Shown: one piece after another, positions 20,475-32,129 of the stretch
Numbering within the stretch: position 1 is the first letter of the stretch
How the letters are laid out: every line of letters starts with the position of its first letter
NCBI GenBank assembly: GCA_013399875.1
Contig: VXAZ01006882.1
Location: 469,264 to 533,263 of the forward strand
Reading direction: 5' to 3'
DNA from: Gymnorhina tibicen
Lineage: Eukaryota; Chordata; Aves; Passeriformes; Artamidae
DNA: 64,000 nucleotides
Notes under the pieces: generated by a model
What the model saw: only the letters and a program-made list of their open reading frames with translations
The model's database searches: none
Told to the model about the DNA's origin: nothing
Translations under genes and position numbers: made by a program

Positions 20475-22701
20475 GTAGGTTGGCAGATTACTCCTTATGG
20501 ATTGTACTGGTCTTATGGAATGAAAACGCTGTGCTTACTGGATACCACCAGTTTTATTCTTACCTTTTTTTACAAATTTTCTCTGTTTTAAATTAGTAGT
20601 TTCTGATGTTCTAGTGTCCTAATGTTGGAGTTTTAACCCAGGTAACGAGCTGTGTCAGGCACTGAAATGCAAATGAAAAAAATGGTCTGTTGCCTGAAGG
20701 GATATTTAGAATGTATTGGCATAATGTGCATTGTCTTCTTGAGCAGCATCTCTGCCATCTTGCAAGATTCTCAGTTGTTGGTGGGATGTATTTTTAAGAT
20801 TTTTAGCTTCTTCGATGTCTCTTGAGAAGTACTGGAACTCAAAATGAGCCAAAAAAAAAAATTAGTTGTCTAATTAGATAAATCCCAGAAATTCTGAAGT
20901 TCTAGTGAAATGTAGGGACACCTGTCAGGGAAATGAACTAGATTGCTTCTTATCTCTTCTAACAAGATTGCTGTCTTGCATTCACTTATGCCATAATAGT
21001 TCAGTAAGTCTGGGAATCCTACGTTGTTGCCCTGACCAGTGATTTTTCCAATTGTGGATCCTCAAAGGGAATGCACTATGCATTCAGCTGGTGTGATGCT
21101 CTGCCCCCCTCTAGTGCTGACATGCCTCCACCTGCATTTTCTAGCACAGCTGAATTGTTCCATCCAGGAAATGAAATGCAATATTTTTATGATCCACGTG
21201 TTCAGTAGCCTTTAATGAAAGCCCTGAGGATGTGATGTCAAGCAATGGGAGGCAGTCAGCCTCTTCCATCCTGCTGAATCGGTTGTGTTTTATAGCAGTG
21301 GTCACTTAAAATCCTTCACCCTTATTTCACTGTAACCTTTGTGGTGCAGTGACCTGATTGCACTGTGACCTGCTGAGTGAAATTAAGAAAGATTATTCAA
21401 AGGAAAAGTGAAGTCTCATACTTCAAAAGATGATTTTGTATCTTTCTCTCATCAGGGAAATATGCCAGCCACGTTTAATTTTAGTCCACCCTTGATACCC
21501 TAAAATTCTGGCAAGAAATGCCAAAGTGCAGTGTAGTTGTAGGAGTTAGACCAACTCAATCTTTGCTGGAGGAAGGTGAGGAGCAGGGGGCAGAAAACAT
21601 AAGCAGCCATGGAGTGAACTGTAGGCAGTGACAAAGCCGTTCTGATGTCAATAAATCACTTGGTGGCCTTGGAGTTCCCATCTGAGGTCACTTTGAGACA
21701 TGTGTGTCCTTTACTTTAAGGCTTGGCCTTGGATGACGCTTGATGTGTTCTTTTAAGTTGTGGTTGGTTGGTTTGGTTTGGCTTTTTGCTTGTTTTGAAG
21801 TAGAGATTCTCAGGGTTCTTCGGGACCTGGGGCTGACAAGAAGTGGATTTGCAGTTTGAAGGGTGAGGTGTTGGACAGTTGTCCTCCTGGTTCAGCGTTC
21901 TGAACGCCTGCCCTGTATGAACTTACAGGTATTTGCTGCCATCTAATGTTGACGTGATGGCAGTGAAATTGCTAAAAGAACTTCGTTGGCTAAACCTGTC
22001 AATTCAGATTGCTCTGGGCTGTTTAACTAATTTTCCATTTCTTATGCACTTGGCTCCTTGTCACCTGACTGGCTGTAATTCATTAACAAAACACCCATGA
22101 ACTCCTGCCACAGGTGACCTAATGTATGATTTTTGATGGAAAAATTAAGCAACCTAAAAACATTTGTTAATGTTTTGTCATTTCACCAGCACCTCTGTTT
22201 AAAATACTTTCTGAGTAGATCACACAGGCCTTTGTCCAAAGCGTATCTTGTGAAAATTGCTTTTTCATTGCTGACATTGATCAGCATGCAGCTTGATTTC
22301 AATATTGTAAACAGGAATTTCCACCCGTGAATCTATGGATTATGACTGAGAGAAGTAATTGAAGGGCAGAAAATGGAAAAAATGCAAAGGAATGGATTGT
22401 AGTTGGAGAAATATAATCCTTCAGTTTTATTGGGAATCTGCCTGTATTACTGGTGGCCTTGATAGAATCCAAACATTTCTCAAAGGCAGGGTGAGCAGAA
22501 CACCTGAAGCAGAGTGGATTTGAAGCTCAGGCTATAGAGAACTGCACCCCCAAGATTGCTGACACCCTAATCAGGTATTGCGCTAGCCGTGTACACACAT
22601 CCAACTCCCTGCTGAAGTGTTTCCTCTTTGAAAGGAAACTGGCGACAGTAACCAAGGGCTGTAATAATGTATTTTCTGTCTTTTCCTGCTATTTATTACA
22701 G

Positions 22702-22753
22702 TGGTGCAGACTGGTCGTGTTGCATTGGCAACCCGCACGGCCCTCCTGACCCT
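22702..22753 (+). other. candidate cryptic or poison exon in TMEM164
   Basis: A 52-bp segment is flanked by a long pyrimidine tract ending ATTTATTACAG and by a donor GTAAGC. Entered in the phase left by exon C, it stays open for its whole length, starting VVQTGRVALATRTALLT. Because 52 is not a multiple of three, it shifts exon D to an early TGA about 85 nt before the next junction, so an mRNA containing it should undergo nonsense-mediated decay. There is no transcript evidence, and splice-like pairs also arise by chance. Confidence 0.3.
22719..22732. promoter_or_regulatory. RFX X-box-like palindrome
   Basis: GTTGCATTGGCAAC has two intact inverted half-sites, GTTGC and GCAAC, with the 4-bp spacing of the palindromic X-box GTTGCCATGGCAAC (12 of 14 positions). 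RFX factors bind such sites. It lies inside the candidate exon at 22702-22753. This is a motif match only. Confidence 0.35.
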
Positions 22754-23843
22754 GTAAGCGTGGGGGCTTTACCACACTCAGCAGCACATGGACGAGAGAG
22801 GTTTTTGGAACTCAGGCTTCAGTGTTACACAGTGAACTCAGTGGAGCCCAAGGACATGGATCCCTCTTGGGGATTAAAACCTCTTCTTCTCTTCCTTTTC
22901 CCTCTCACTCCCCTCTTTACTGAGTCAATATAAATTCCCATACTTCCCTTTCTTCACATATTTTCTTTCCAGGTGCATATATGCATGTATACATAGACAT
23001 GCATGCCAGGCTAGACAGATTAAATGCTTTTACACCATGGCTCATCTTTCTTGGAGGCACTAAGAGGCTCTCATGCAAAATAGATGTAGTGTGGATGTAA
23101 GAGGCCAGCACGCAAGATTCCTGCCTCAAGTCAGTTCTTACATAAAGTATATCTGCAGTTGGCACTTTTATTTTTCTGGATGAATCTCACCTTGTGTCAG
23201 CTGTGAATACCTCCCAAAACTGCAGTATGCATCTGGGCGGGACACAGCATTCCAGAAACAGCTGGAGGAGTTGAACCAGACCTTGTAGGTCACTGTTTTC
23301 TCTTGTCCTTAGAAAGTGAGACTCTTAGAGACCTTCAGTGGTGGCCCGGTCAGCTTAGTTCTTAAACTGTATATTCTTAAGATAATTTAAAAAATCTAGT
23401 TTGCACTACATCAGCTTTAGAGACTGATGATGATGACTCTGTTCCTGACTGTCTTAAACTTGCTTGGTCAAGTTTTCAGATGGATTTGACAAGATTAGGT
23501 GTGCACCTTATTTCAGAACTTCAAATCATATTGAAAGTCAGTCAAGGCGGAATTGTTATTTCCTTAGTGCAGTCATCAAATGATATTCTAAATTACATTA
23601 TTCCACTGCAGATTGAAGTAAGGGTGAATTTGTAGCAGCTCCCTAGCAGCGGAGCTCAGGAGATAATGTGCCCTGTGTTTTGCTATCCCCAGCGCTATTT
23701 ATTTGAGTTAGTAACTGCAGCAGGTAGAAGAGGCTGTCGGCGTGGAGGCGGTCGGGATCCTGCGGGGAGCGATCGATGCCGGGTGCGTGTCCCACTACCG
23801 CGGGCAGGGCCGCGCTCAGCCCCGCGCTGCTGTCACGGGGGCG

Positions 23844-23863
23844 CGGCCAGCAGGGGGCGCTGT
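23844..23863 (+). promoter_or_regulatory. CTCF-binding-site match
   Basis: CGGCCAGCAGGGGGCGCTGT contains CCAGCAGGGGGCGCT, a match to the vertebrate CTCF core (CCASYAGRKGGCRS) at every position. It sits within a CpG-rich block, oriented on the + strand. CTCF occupancy is inferred from the motif only and would be methylation-sensitive because of the central CpG. Confidence 0.65.
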
Positions 23864-23923
23864 GCCCGGCCCCCTGCCTGCGGGGCGCGGGGAGCCGCTC
23901 TGAGGGCCGGAGCCCGGGGCCCT

Positions 23924-24058
23924 GCCGTGCCCTGGGCCGTGCCGTGCCCTGGGCCGTGCCGTGCCCTGGGCCGTGCCGTGCGCGGGGCCCTCCCATGCCC
24001 TGGGCCCTGCCGTGCGCGGGGCCCTCCCATGCCCTGGGCCCTGCCGTGCGCGGGGCCC
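23924..24058 (+). repeat. GC-rich 17/34-bp higher-order minisatellite
   Basis: Three identical 17-bp units GCCGTGCCCTGGGCCGT (23924-23940, 23941-23957, 23958-23974) are followed by two identical 34-bp units (23975-24008, 24009-24042). The 34-bp units start GCCGTGCGCGGGGCCCTCCC and end ATGCCCTGGGCCCT. A partial unit runs to about 24058. The 34-mer is a diverged dimer of the 17-mer, so this is a small higher-order array, and copy number is likely to vary between individuals. Confidence 0.9.
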
Positions 24059-24735
24059 GCCTGTCCCGAGAGCCGGCTTGCCGCTGTCCGGCTGTGCACA
24101 AGTGCAGACACCCTAAATAAACGCGTTCTTTGCTGGGAGTAGAGGCAGAATTTTCTTCTTAGAAGGCAAGTGCTGTATCTTTAGAAGCAATGAAGAGCCA
24201 CTGTCTGATCAAGTCCTAAAGTCCTTTTCTTTGTTGATCTAAAAGTCTTCAAAAGTGGCATCAGAAGAGAAGTTCTGTGGCATTGTCACAAAGTCAGTTG
24301 AAGCTGTTGATTTTATTTTCCTTTTCTGCCTTCTCCTGGAGAATGCCTCTGTTGTCCTCAGCAGCTGGGCAGAAGCAGCCCAGTGCCGGCAGCTCCCTCA
24401 GAGCAGGGCAGCGCTCCTGACCTCAGGACAGCCCGGGCTCGTTGGAAGATGCAGAACGCAGATACCAAGTACAGACAAAAGGATCTTTTTTCCTTTGGTT
24501 GTAAATTAGGAAAGTGCAATTAAAACACTAAACTTGTGTTTTCCGTTGGCTGCTAGGACTTGCCGGCTAGAGTGGGGGATTACCATATTTAAAGACCTTT
24601 TTTTAGCCATTGCACCCTATGTCTGCCACTTTCCCATTTTGTGACACTTACCTGTATTTAGTTAATTCTTTCCTTAGCTTTTTAAAGGAGTGATAAAGCA
24701 GGCTTTTATATACCTTTAGTAGTAATCCAGGAGAA

Positions 24736-24770
24736 ATATCACTTTATATTTGGGTATATCACTTTATATT
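24736..24770 (+). repeat. 15-bp tandem duplication
   Basis: ATATCACTTTATATT occurs at 24736-24750 and again at 24756-24770, a 20-bp period. It is a minor local duplication in a TMEM164 intron. Confidence 0.8.
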
Positions 24771-27700
24771 ACCTATACTTAGGTAGTCATAAATCTAGTC
24801 CATCTCTATTGAAATATTTGATAATGTGTGGTACAGCTCTTTTGCTGAAACTGAATTACTTAGAGATCTGTAGACTCTTGTGTGTTATTTCCCTACTCTG
24901 CTTCTAATAATTCCATGTTCCTATTCCAGATTTCTCTGGAATACCTGCTGAATACCATGTGTTAGACATAAATGTGTGGTTTGCTGTTGAGCTGTGCTTG
25001 TGCTGTGGCACCTTGAGCAGCAGGGTAGCTCTATGCGCTGTCACTCCAGCTGCAGGCTCAGGCTGCAGCCTCTCTTGTAGCTTGAATACTCCAGGATAAT
25101 CTTGTTTGATGATTTAAGAGAGAGGAGGAGGAGGGGACACGATTCTGTCCTGTGGCCCTCTGAGCTTTATGCACTGGGCAGTTACAGTTAGTTTGAAAAA
25201 TGAAATCTCTCTCTGGGAGGTGGAGAAATTTAGAAGGGTAGGTGCCAGTATCTGGAAGAAGTGCTATAGTGTGAAGGTAGAGAAAGAACTACTGCTGCTG
25301 CTTTATGGAATATAAAAAATGATTCCTGAGAGAAGCAGGTACTATAAGAGCTCTGTCTGAGCTGGTTCTGATGAGAGTACCTGGCACTGAGGGGAAACAG
25401 AAACCTCCTGGCATAAGGTACTAGTTTGAAACCTACACATGGAGTCAGAACAGCTGTAGGGAGAACATGGATTTTCAGGATCATTCTTCTGAGAACATTT
25501 TTTTCCTGTTTTCCCCTGGAAAGGAAGTTTTGTCTCTAGGCTACCTCAATAGGCCACTCAACTGGAATTAACCCTCTGATCAAGGGAAATAAAAGGAAAA
25601 TAAATTTGCCCTCACATTTTTGTAAGCTTGAAAATGAGAGAATTATAATAGTTGCTCTGAGTTTTGGATTAAGCAGGTCTACTTGTAATACAACTGAGAG
25701 TGTGCAGCACCGGAAAACTCATAAAGCTCTATCAAATGTGGTGGGAATGAAAGCAAGACATTAAAGAGATTATTTTAAACTGTACTAAATTAAAAATTTG
25801 TACTATATTTAGATTCTAATTCAAACAGAGGAGTAATTTTCTCCTACAATATGCTTTTACAGAAATACAAAAGGAGTATTTCTTTCCATTAAGTTGTGTT
25901 CAAATTTTCAGAAGCCTGTGTATTGAGAATTTTAAACAAAAATAATAGTTCATAAGAACATTTGAACTAGTACAGTGGGGGGAGGGATCAGTATAAAAGA
26001 AATGGCATCTCTTTGTTGGTCTTTAGTTTTTTTAAAGCCATGTTTCCATTTCCTAGATGGCAAAACTAACAACTTGGCATATTCAAGGTCAACAAAACCT
26101 TGTTACAGAAGCAGATGAAGAACCCCAAACTCTTCAGTCTGTTTGGAATCCTTCCTATCAATGCTACTGAAGTAATGAAGTTTAATTTGAACTGAGGTGT
26201 CCCCTGCCATGCTGCTTCAACACAGGAGCAAACATGCAGCCTACATAGCTGGCCCCAACTTGGCGTGGTCTCAGCTGTCGGGGGCATGTGTTTTTGAGAA
26301 TGAGATCAGTGCCAGACTGGCAGTTGGACTAAATTTCTGTAAGTGCTTAATGTATAAGAACTGCCCATGATCCTTCATAAACAGAGAGTGAACTCTCTGC
26401 TCCCACCTATTGAAATTGATTTCCTATGCAGGCAGCAAGTAGCTTTTGCCAAAGCCAACACAGGCCCTTCAAACAACCACTCAGCTGGGGCTCAATTTTC
26501 CTGTTTGTGTGTTTCTGTTAACAGACTGTACTATGGAAAATAGACCGCACTGCCTCATTAAACAGCCATCTGTTGAATAGCAGGGCTGTAGAGTAATAAA
26601 ATCTATAGTGGGTATTTATCTAACGAGAAATGTACAGAAAATATCCCAGGTATGAATTTAAAATTAGTTTCCCAAATCACACTGTGGAATCTAGAATGCT
26701 CCAAAATGTTTTTGTGTGGAGGTCAGTGTTTCCTTTTTGTCCTTTGATGTCCAAATAGTGCTACTGCTGAAAATCACCCCATTATTTTCAGAATTGCAAA
26801 GTCTAACAAGGAGGGATATTTTTAGTACAAAGACCAAGAATCTGTAAGGAGTGAAAGTTGCTGATGTATTTTTTTTTAATTTTGCAACAGAGGAGGATGT
26901 AGCAGAGTGAAATTCCTTGCTGGGGGAACCTGCACAGCTCTCCTAAGGGACCTCTGAAATACCATTCCCTGACTAGACTGAAGCTGGACATGAGTAGCCT
27001 GGGTTCAAAGCCAAATTGTGCCATGGATCTGTGTTGTCACCTTGTGCAATTTCCTTAGTCTTTTAATGACTGTTGTCTCCCTCCAGTCTCATTTCACAGC
27101 TGGGGTCACTTACCTCTATTGGTATTTATATCCTACCTGCACTGTAAGTCACCTGGATATGGAGGTGTCTGTATTTTAGCTTTCCTGGGTGCTCACCCCT
27201 TTAGACTCTGACCAGGCTTTTTCAAATACTTTTGGAACAACACAGGCAACTGCCAACAGAAACCTAATTTGGTTTAGCACTGCTCAGCCAGTTCCCAGGA
27301 GCTGCTTTGATACCTTATTTAAATTTCATGTTGTGTTTCGTATCTAGGTTAAACATGCACCTAAAACTGCAAGGACAATATAAATAAATTTTGCAAGTCA
27401 AGCAGTGTTTTCTTTGCAGTGGAGGAGGGAGCACAAAGAGTTTCTGTAAAGCTTGACCAGGTCACCTAAAGTTGGTGCAGCCAAAAATAGAGCCATGATC
27501 TCCTGCACTCTGACACTACTGCTCGTTCCTCCTCCTCTTCTCTCTGTAATGAAAACGGCATTCAAGGTGGTGTCACCTATCTGATGTTTTCAGGTTGTGG
27601 AGTTTAATGAATATCATTGCTGTTTAAGTCATTTAGAAAATGGTACAGAAGTCCTAGGATGCCAGCTCTTAGCTCACACTTGCCAAGTGCATCCCAAGAA

Positions 27701-29642
27701 TTACTGTTGGGCATTTTTCCCCTTTACCTGCAGAACTCAAAGTGATTTCTGTAGAGTTTGCTTTTACATTTGGTTTTATTTGCTGTTCAGACACTTCTGG
27801 CCTTCACCTTCCCACTGGGTAAGAAACCTTACAAGCTGCCCTGTGCTTTCCAAGTAGCTCTTGTGCTCAAATTTATCATGGGCTCCCCAGGTCCCAGCCT
27901 GCTCGCTGACCCAGGGTATGCAGAGGTCCCTGGGGTAATGACACTGCTGCCATTCCTCGTCAGAGCCAGGAGGGGTGTGGGGTGCAGATGTGCTGCTGGC
28001 ACTCACACACACACAGTCTTACCCTGTGCAGCAGCAGCACAGCACTTGTGTCCTTAGGAGTGGGCACTGCAGGGATGTGCAGTTTTAGACAACAGCATGT
28101 AGGTAATTTTGAATTTGTAGCATTCACAAAATGCTATTTAATTGAACTTACTTCAGGTAGCTAGTGCAAAATCAGTTTGAACTGGTGTGATGGGTGCAAA
28201 CTAAGGAAGGAAACTAGGCAGAAAATAATTTTGAAAGGGCCGCAGAGCTTGAGAAAGCATTGCTCTAGAGACCTTAAACCTGAGCTGGGATGCAGCATTA
28301 TACAGTGATGTGGTCACAGCAGTTACTTGTATTTATCTCCACAGGATGCCATATACAGGCACTTCCATAGCAGCTGTGGTCTGGTGGGTGCTGTGGTAGC
28401 TACTCTGCATGTGGAGTTATTTAAGTTCCCAGTAGCCTTGTACAGTGTATGCTGAAGTCTTTAATTACTTCCTGGTAATTGCTGAGTGTGCTGGCTAGCC
28501 AAGGCCAGTATCAATATTGCAATATCTGTGCTCTAAGCTGTCCTTTGAGTACTGGTTAGATGTTCCAGTATATAATAATATCTAATGGATCAGAGAGCAG
28601 ATAAAGGCAGATAAAAATTGCCAGTGTATTTTTATAATCCTCTGAATCTCTTACAGCAGTCAAACAGCACGACATTGTGCATCTTTCTTTCATGTTCTGA
28701 GGCTAAGTTATTAAAGTTATAAGGAAAGTATTATTTTTCCATGTATCTTACAGTGCAATTTTCATGTCTACTAGTAAGAGTCTAGAGAACTCTGTAAACT
28801 GGTTTTGTTCTCACCATATGAAATTTGAATATTTAATTCCCAAAATAGTCTTGTATCTACGAGTACTTTTATTAAATCTGATTTCCTTGGTACATTGTAG
28901 ATCAGGGAACATTGTGTTTTGTCAGTAAAACCTGGTTTTGAGAGGGGAGAGAAAGGTTGGAATAATACATCTGCTACTTCATTTGAACGGAAAAAGTATT
29001 TTAGAGTATCTGTAATATCTACTGATTATAAAACTGTTTGTAGTGTGTATCTGAAAATATCTCCACAGCAGCTTTCATTTAAAAGCACACCTGTCATTAA
29101 TGGATTGGCCACTTCATACAGCTTTTCTGTTCCTTGGCATTATTGGTGCAAGTTCCTTTTTAATAGTTGTTAAACAACCATAAAATTAGGAAATGACAAT
29201 TAAGCTATGCTGATATAGTTGTGCAGGACCTGCTGCTGCCCAAGTCAGTTCTGTGCATGCTGAAATCATAATCCCTGCAAGAAGCAGGTGTTTAAGCACA
29301 AATAACCTGATTTTTTGAAGATTCATTGTACACCATTACTGTATTTATTACTTTTGTGGTAGAAGGAAGAATGAAGTAAAAATCATTGATGTTGTTGAAA
29401 AATAGGCAAGTTTAGTGAGGTAATATATCACTGCTGGACAAGAAGGAGGGAAGAAGCTGATCAGGATGCTTCAGGTAAGAAAATAAGCTCTCAAATATTA
29501 ATTACTGTAATGGTATTGAGGAGGTTATCAGCGAAAGCCAGATGCCCTGACATCCAGAGAGCAGGAGAGAGAGGATTATTCGTTGAGTGTGTGATGGGCA
29601 CAGCAGTGCAGCTGAACATTAATGTATTCCTTTCTTTTCAAG

Positions 29643-29743
29643 GTATCTACACCCCTGAACCACTCTGCAATTTCTGGTGGGCTCTTTTATCCACGGGGTT
29701 TATGTTTGTGTATCATTTTAGCATCTTGCAGATCCTGGGATTG
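29643..29743 (+). CDS. TMEM164: TMEM164 coding exon D
   Basis: A 101-nt exon with acceptor TTTTCAAG and donor GTAAGT. Its first two bases complete the Gly codon from exon C, then it encodes [26 protein letters not shown] and ILQILGL. The YTPEPL loop and the Trp-rich helix FWWALLSTG are characteristic of TMEM164. The segment forms a short loop plus one long or two short membrane helices, with a histidine inside the FVYHFS stretch. It ends on a codon boundary. The open frame continues into the intron as far as 29773, but the strong donor and phase match to exon E fix the end at 29743. Confidence 0.98.
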
Positions 29744-29828
29744 GTAAGTAAACACAGGTTAATAAATGGATAGTCTGCAAGTACCTTCAGAGTAAAACCA
29801 GAGTAGTTTGAGTGTCCAGGTCTACATG

Positions 29829-29879
29829 GATAAGACTACTTGCATGCAAATTTTTGATAAGGCTACATGTATGCAAATT
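29829..29879 (+). repeat. duplicated 24-bp unit with GATA and octamer motifs
   Basis: Two 24-bp units (29829-29852 and 29856-29879) differ at three positions and are separated by TTT. Each carries GATAAG, a GATA-factor motif, and ATGCAAAT, the POU octamer (29844-29851 and 29871-29878). They lie about 90-140 bp after TMEM164 exon D in a small intron. This looks like an enhancer-type composite but has no functional support. Confidence 0.6.
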
Positions 29880-30155
29880 GCATATTCTAATGAGCATTTG
29901 TATCTTTTATCTTGGAAGTACTGGTAAAATATTTCATAGATTGGTTATGTACCTGCATAAATCCATTTATTAAATACACAATGGAATTTGGATCTGCTTT
30001 TTCCTGAAAGCTGCCCTACTTGTGTTGAGCAAAAGTGTGTCACCTGAACATTCTTGATTATAATGGTGATTCTCTAAATTTTCACTGTTTTAGGTATCTG
30101 AATCAGTGCAAGATAAAAATATTGTTAATTGATAAATTTATTGTTGCTTCCTCAG

Positions 30156-30362
30156 GTTACAGAAGTGAATTTGAACAACATGCTGTGCCCAGCCGTCTCA
30201 GATCCTTTTTATGGGCCCTGGTATCGAATCTGGGCCTCTGGACATCAGACTGTCATGACCATGACTCATGGGAAACTCGTAATCCTGCTGTTCCACAGTG
30301 CTGTCCCCACCTTTAAGTGGAGCATGGACTTGCTTAGACTCCCAGCTAAGAAAATAGACTGA
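30156..30362 (+). CDS. TMEM164: TMEM164 last coding exon E and stop
   Basis: Acceptor TTCCTCAG is followed by 68 sense codons and TGA. It encodes [44 protein letters not shown], a hydrophobic segment [13 protein letters not shown], then [11 protein letters not shown]. The first two thirds and the [11 protein letters not shown] end are essentially the vertebrate TMEM164 sequence. The segment between the HGK motif and the end differs more from the mammalian protein as I recall it. The lysine-rich C-terminus resembles a cytosolic tail with an ER-retrieval-like KK pattern, which is an inference. Together with the four preceding exons this gives the expected C-terminal length. Confidence 0.98.
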   Translation, partial: VTEVNLNNMLCPAVSDPFYGPWYRIWASGHQTVMTMTHGKLVILLFHSAVPTFKWSMDLLRLPAKKID

Positions 30363-31947
30363 AATTTCTCCCCACAGAGTAGTTCATACAGGAAGCAGAG
30401 ATATACTGGAAAACAAAGAGGAGGGATGAGAGGACAGTGGCTTTATACTTCTTCCCACAGTTTTTTGCCTCAAAAACACCTCTGTAATCAATTGAGGTTT
30501 TTTTTACCTGCTGTTTCTCACTGCCTATTGCCAATGGCAAAATTAGTGGCCTTATTCTGGGGAAGGTTCGTGTTTTATACAATTTGTATAGATTACAGTA
30601 GAATCTTGCTAAGCCACCATTTAAAATTAGGCCAGGACCTGTCCACATTGCAGCTATGAGAGTGGCAGTGCTTCCTCATTTTGACTCATTTTCCATTAAA
30701 GAATAGTTCACTTGTAGGATAGGAAATAATGCTGAATTGTAGCACTCCACTCACGTGAACCAACATGCTGAACTGCATCATCCTGGCTTAACTCTTAGAG
30801 CCTGAATGTTCCAAATGGTCACAGGAAATGGTGCAGACTTAATCTTCCAGTCAGAACTGCAAAACAGTGAGGTTCTACTGTATTTTCTTTAAGCTGGTTG
30901 AAAATGTTGGGAACAATAACTCATTAAATTGTTTTTTTTAAATCAACTACTTAATTTCTAAGCTGCAGTGGATAAGTATCTTATCTAGTGAAGTCCCATC
31001 ATGATGCTTTGGAGATGCTTTTATTTTGGTGAGGGGAAAAAAATAATGTTGAAATAATTTCAAAAGACCATGTTATATATAAGCCATGATAAGATACTGC
31101 ATCCATTGTTCTGTCCTGACTTTGAACAAAATGGTTTTTCCCACTTACCTTAGACTGGAGAAGGAGTGGAGATACAAAGTCCAATGTAAACATCAAGGTT
31201 GTTTTTTTTTTTATACTTGGTAGCTTTTAAAACATTCCTGCTCTGTCTATGCTGATCCTCACTGACCAGACTGGTTGGTGAAGAAACAAAATGAAACTCT
31301 CTTCTCTCCCTACAGCTCTGATACAGCATGTGCACTGATTTTAAAATACAGGTTTAAAAAAGGAATGTCAAATTAGTGCAGACCTCTACTGCAAAGAACA
31401 TGTTCCAGTTTAGTAGTATGACCAAATCTTCCCATCAGTGTGTCTTTTGGAGAACAGGATGTAGATGGGCAGAATGATCAACTGCGTGTACCTGCTCAAA
31501 CTTTGCAGGAGGAGAAACCGTTGAGCGGAAAGATGGGAAATCCTGACTGTGTTCTTCCAGAATTGTGAGTCCATTATGCAGACTGTTGTGTTTTGGCACT
31601 GCAGGTTTTTCTTGTACAGAAGTTTGTTGGAATTTACAGATTCATTGTGTTGTCAAAGCTGTGACTTGTAAGATAAACCAAAACCATCATACCTCCTCCA
31701 GCTGGATCACCTGAAGGTATGTGCTGAAGTTAAGGTACAGATTTTTATACCTCAGGAAGCAAAAGTAAGAACAAGCAGTTGATTTTTTTTTCCCTTAAAA
31801 AGAAAAAATTTTCATTGGTGAGAGAACAAGTGGCTACTTCAAATATTTTTACTCCATATGATTAAGAAAAGTACACCTCAACCATAAATGCATTGTCCCA
31901 TATTCTGATTTACAAACTCGTTTCTGGCTTTCTTCCATGCCTTGCTG

Positions 31948-31970
31948 TATATATATATATATATATAATA
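31948..31970. repeat. (TA)n microsatellite
   Basis: About eleven TA dinucleotides, followed by imperfect AATATA, in the inferred TMEM164 3' UTR. Length polymorphism is likely. Confidence 0.85.
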
Positions 31971-32129
31971 TACTGTGTGCTCACAACTTGAGAACATACA
32001 GCATGTACCTAAACTATCCCTCAGGCATATACAGCTGGTGTTAGTTAGTATTACAATAGAAGGATTTTAGACAAATTTTGCAAATACTATTTAGCATTAT
32101 TATTTGCTTTATTTGCTTAACTTTCTTAC

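Larger units (their letters stand above)
23735..24085. promoter_or_regulatory. intragenic CpG-rich block
   Basis: An approximately 350-bp segment of very high GC with dense CpG, sharply bounded by AT-rich intron. It includes a CTCF-like motif (23844-23863) and a minisatellite (23924-24058). It could be an intragenic CpG island, an insulator or an inserted GC-rich tandem array. An AATAAA follows at about 24115. No TATA box or clear first exon can be placed. Long frames on both strands here simply reflect scarcity of stop codons in GC-rich repeats. Confidence 0.6.
20475..29642 (+). other. TMEM164: TMEM164 intron between exons C and D
   Basis: A 9.2-kb intron with a GTAGGT donor and a TTTTCAAG acceptor. 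It contains a possible unannotated exon (22702-22753), a GC-rich CpG block (about 23735-24085) with a CTCF-like motif and minisatellite, and a short 15-bp tandem duplication (24736-24770). The remainder is AT-rich with no recognisable protein or repeat family. Confidence 0.9.

Noticed and set aside
24115..24135. AATAAACGCG following the CpG block as a retroviral LTR poly(A) region
   Set aside because: The word resembles avian LTR R regions, but no LTR termini, target duplication, primer site or TATA arrangement could be placed.
23643..24142. Long overlapping open frames of 92-158 codons on both strands
   Set aside because: They exist because GC-rich tandem units lack stop codons; translations are Pro/Gly/Ala/Arg repeats with simultaneous frames on both strands.
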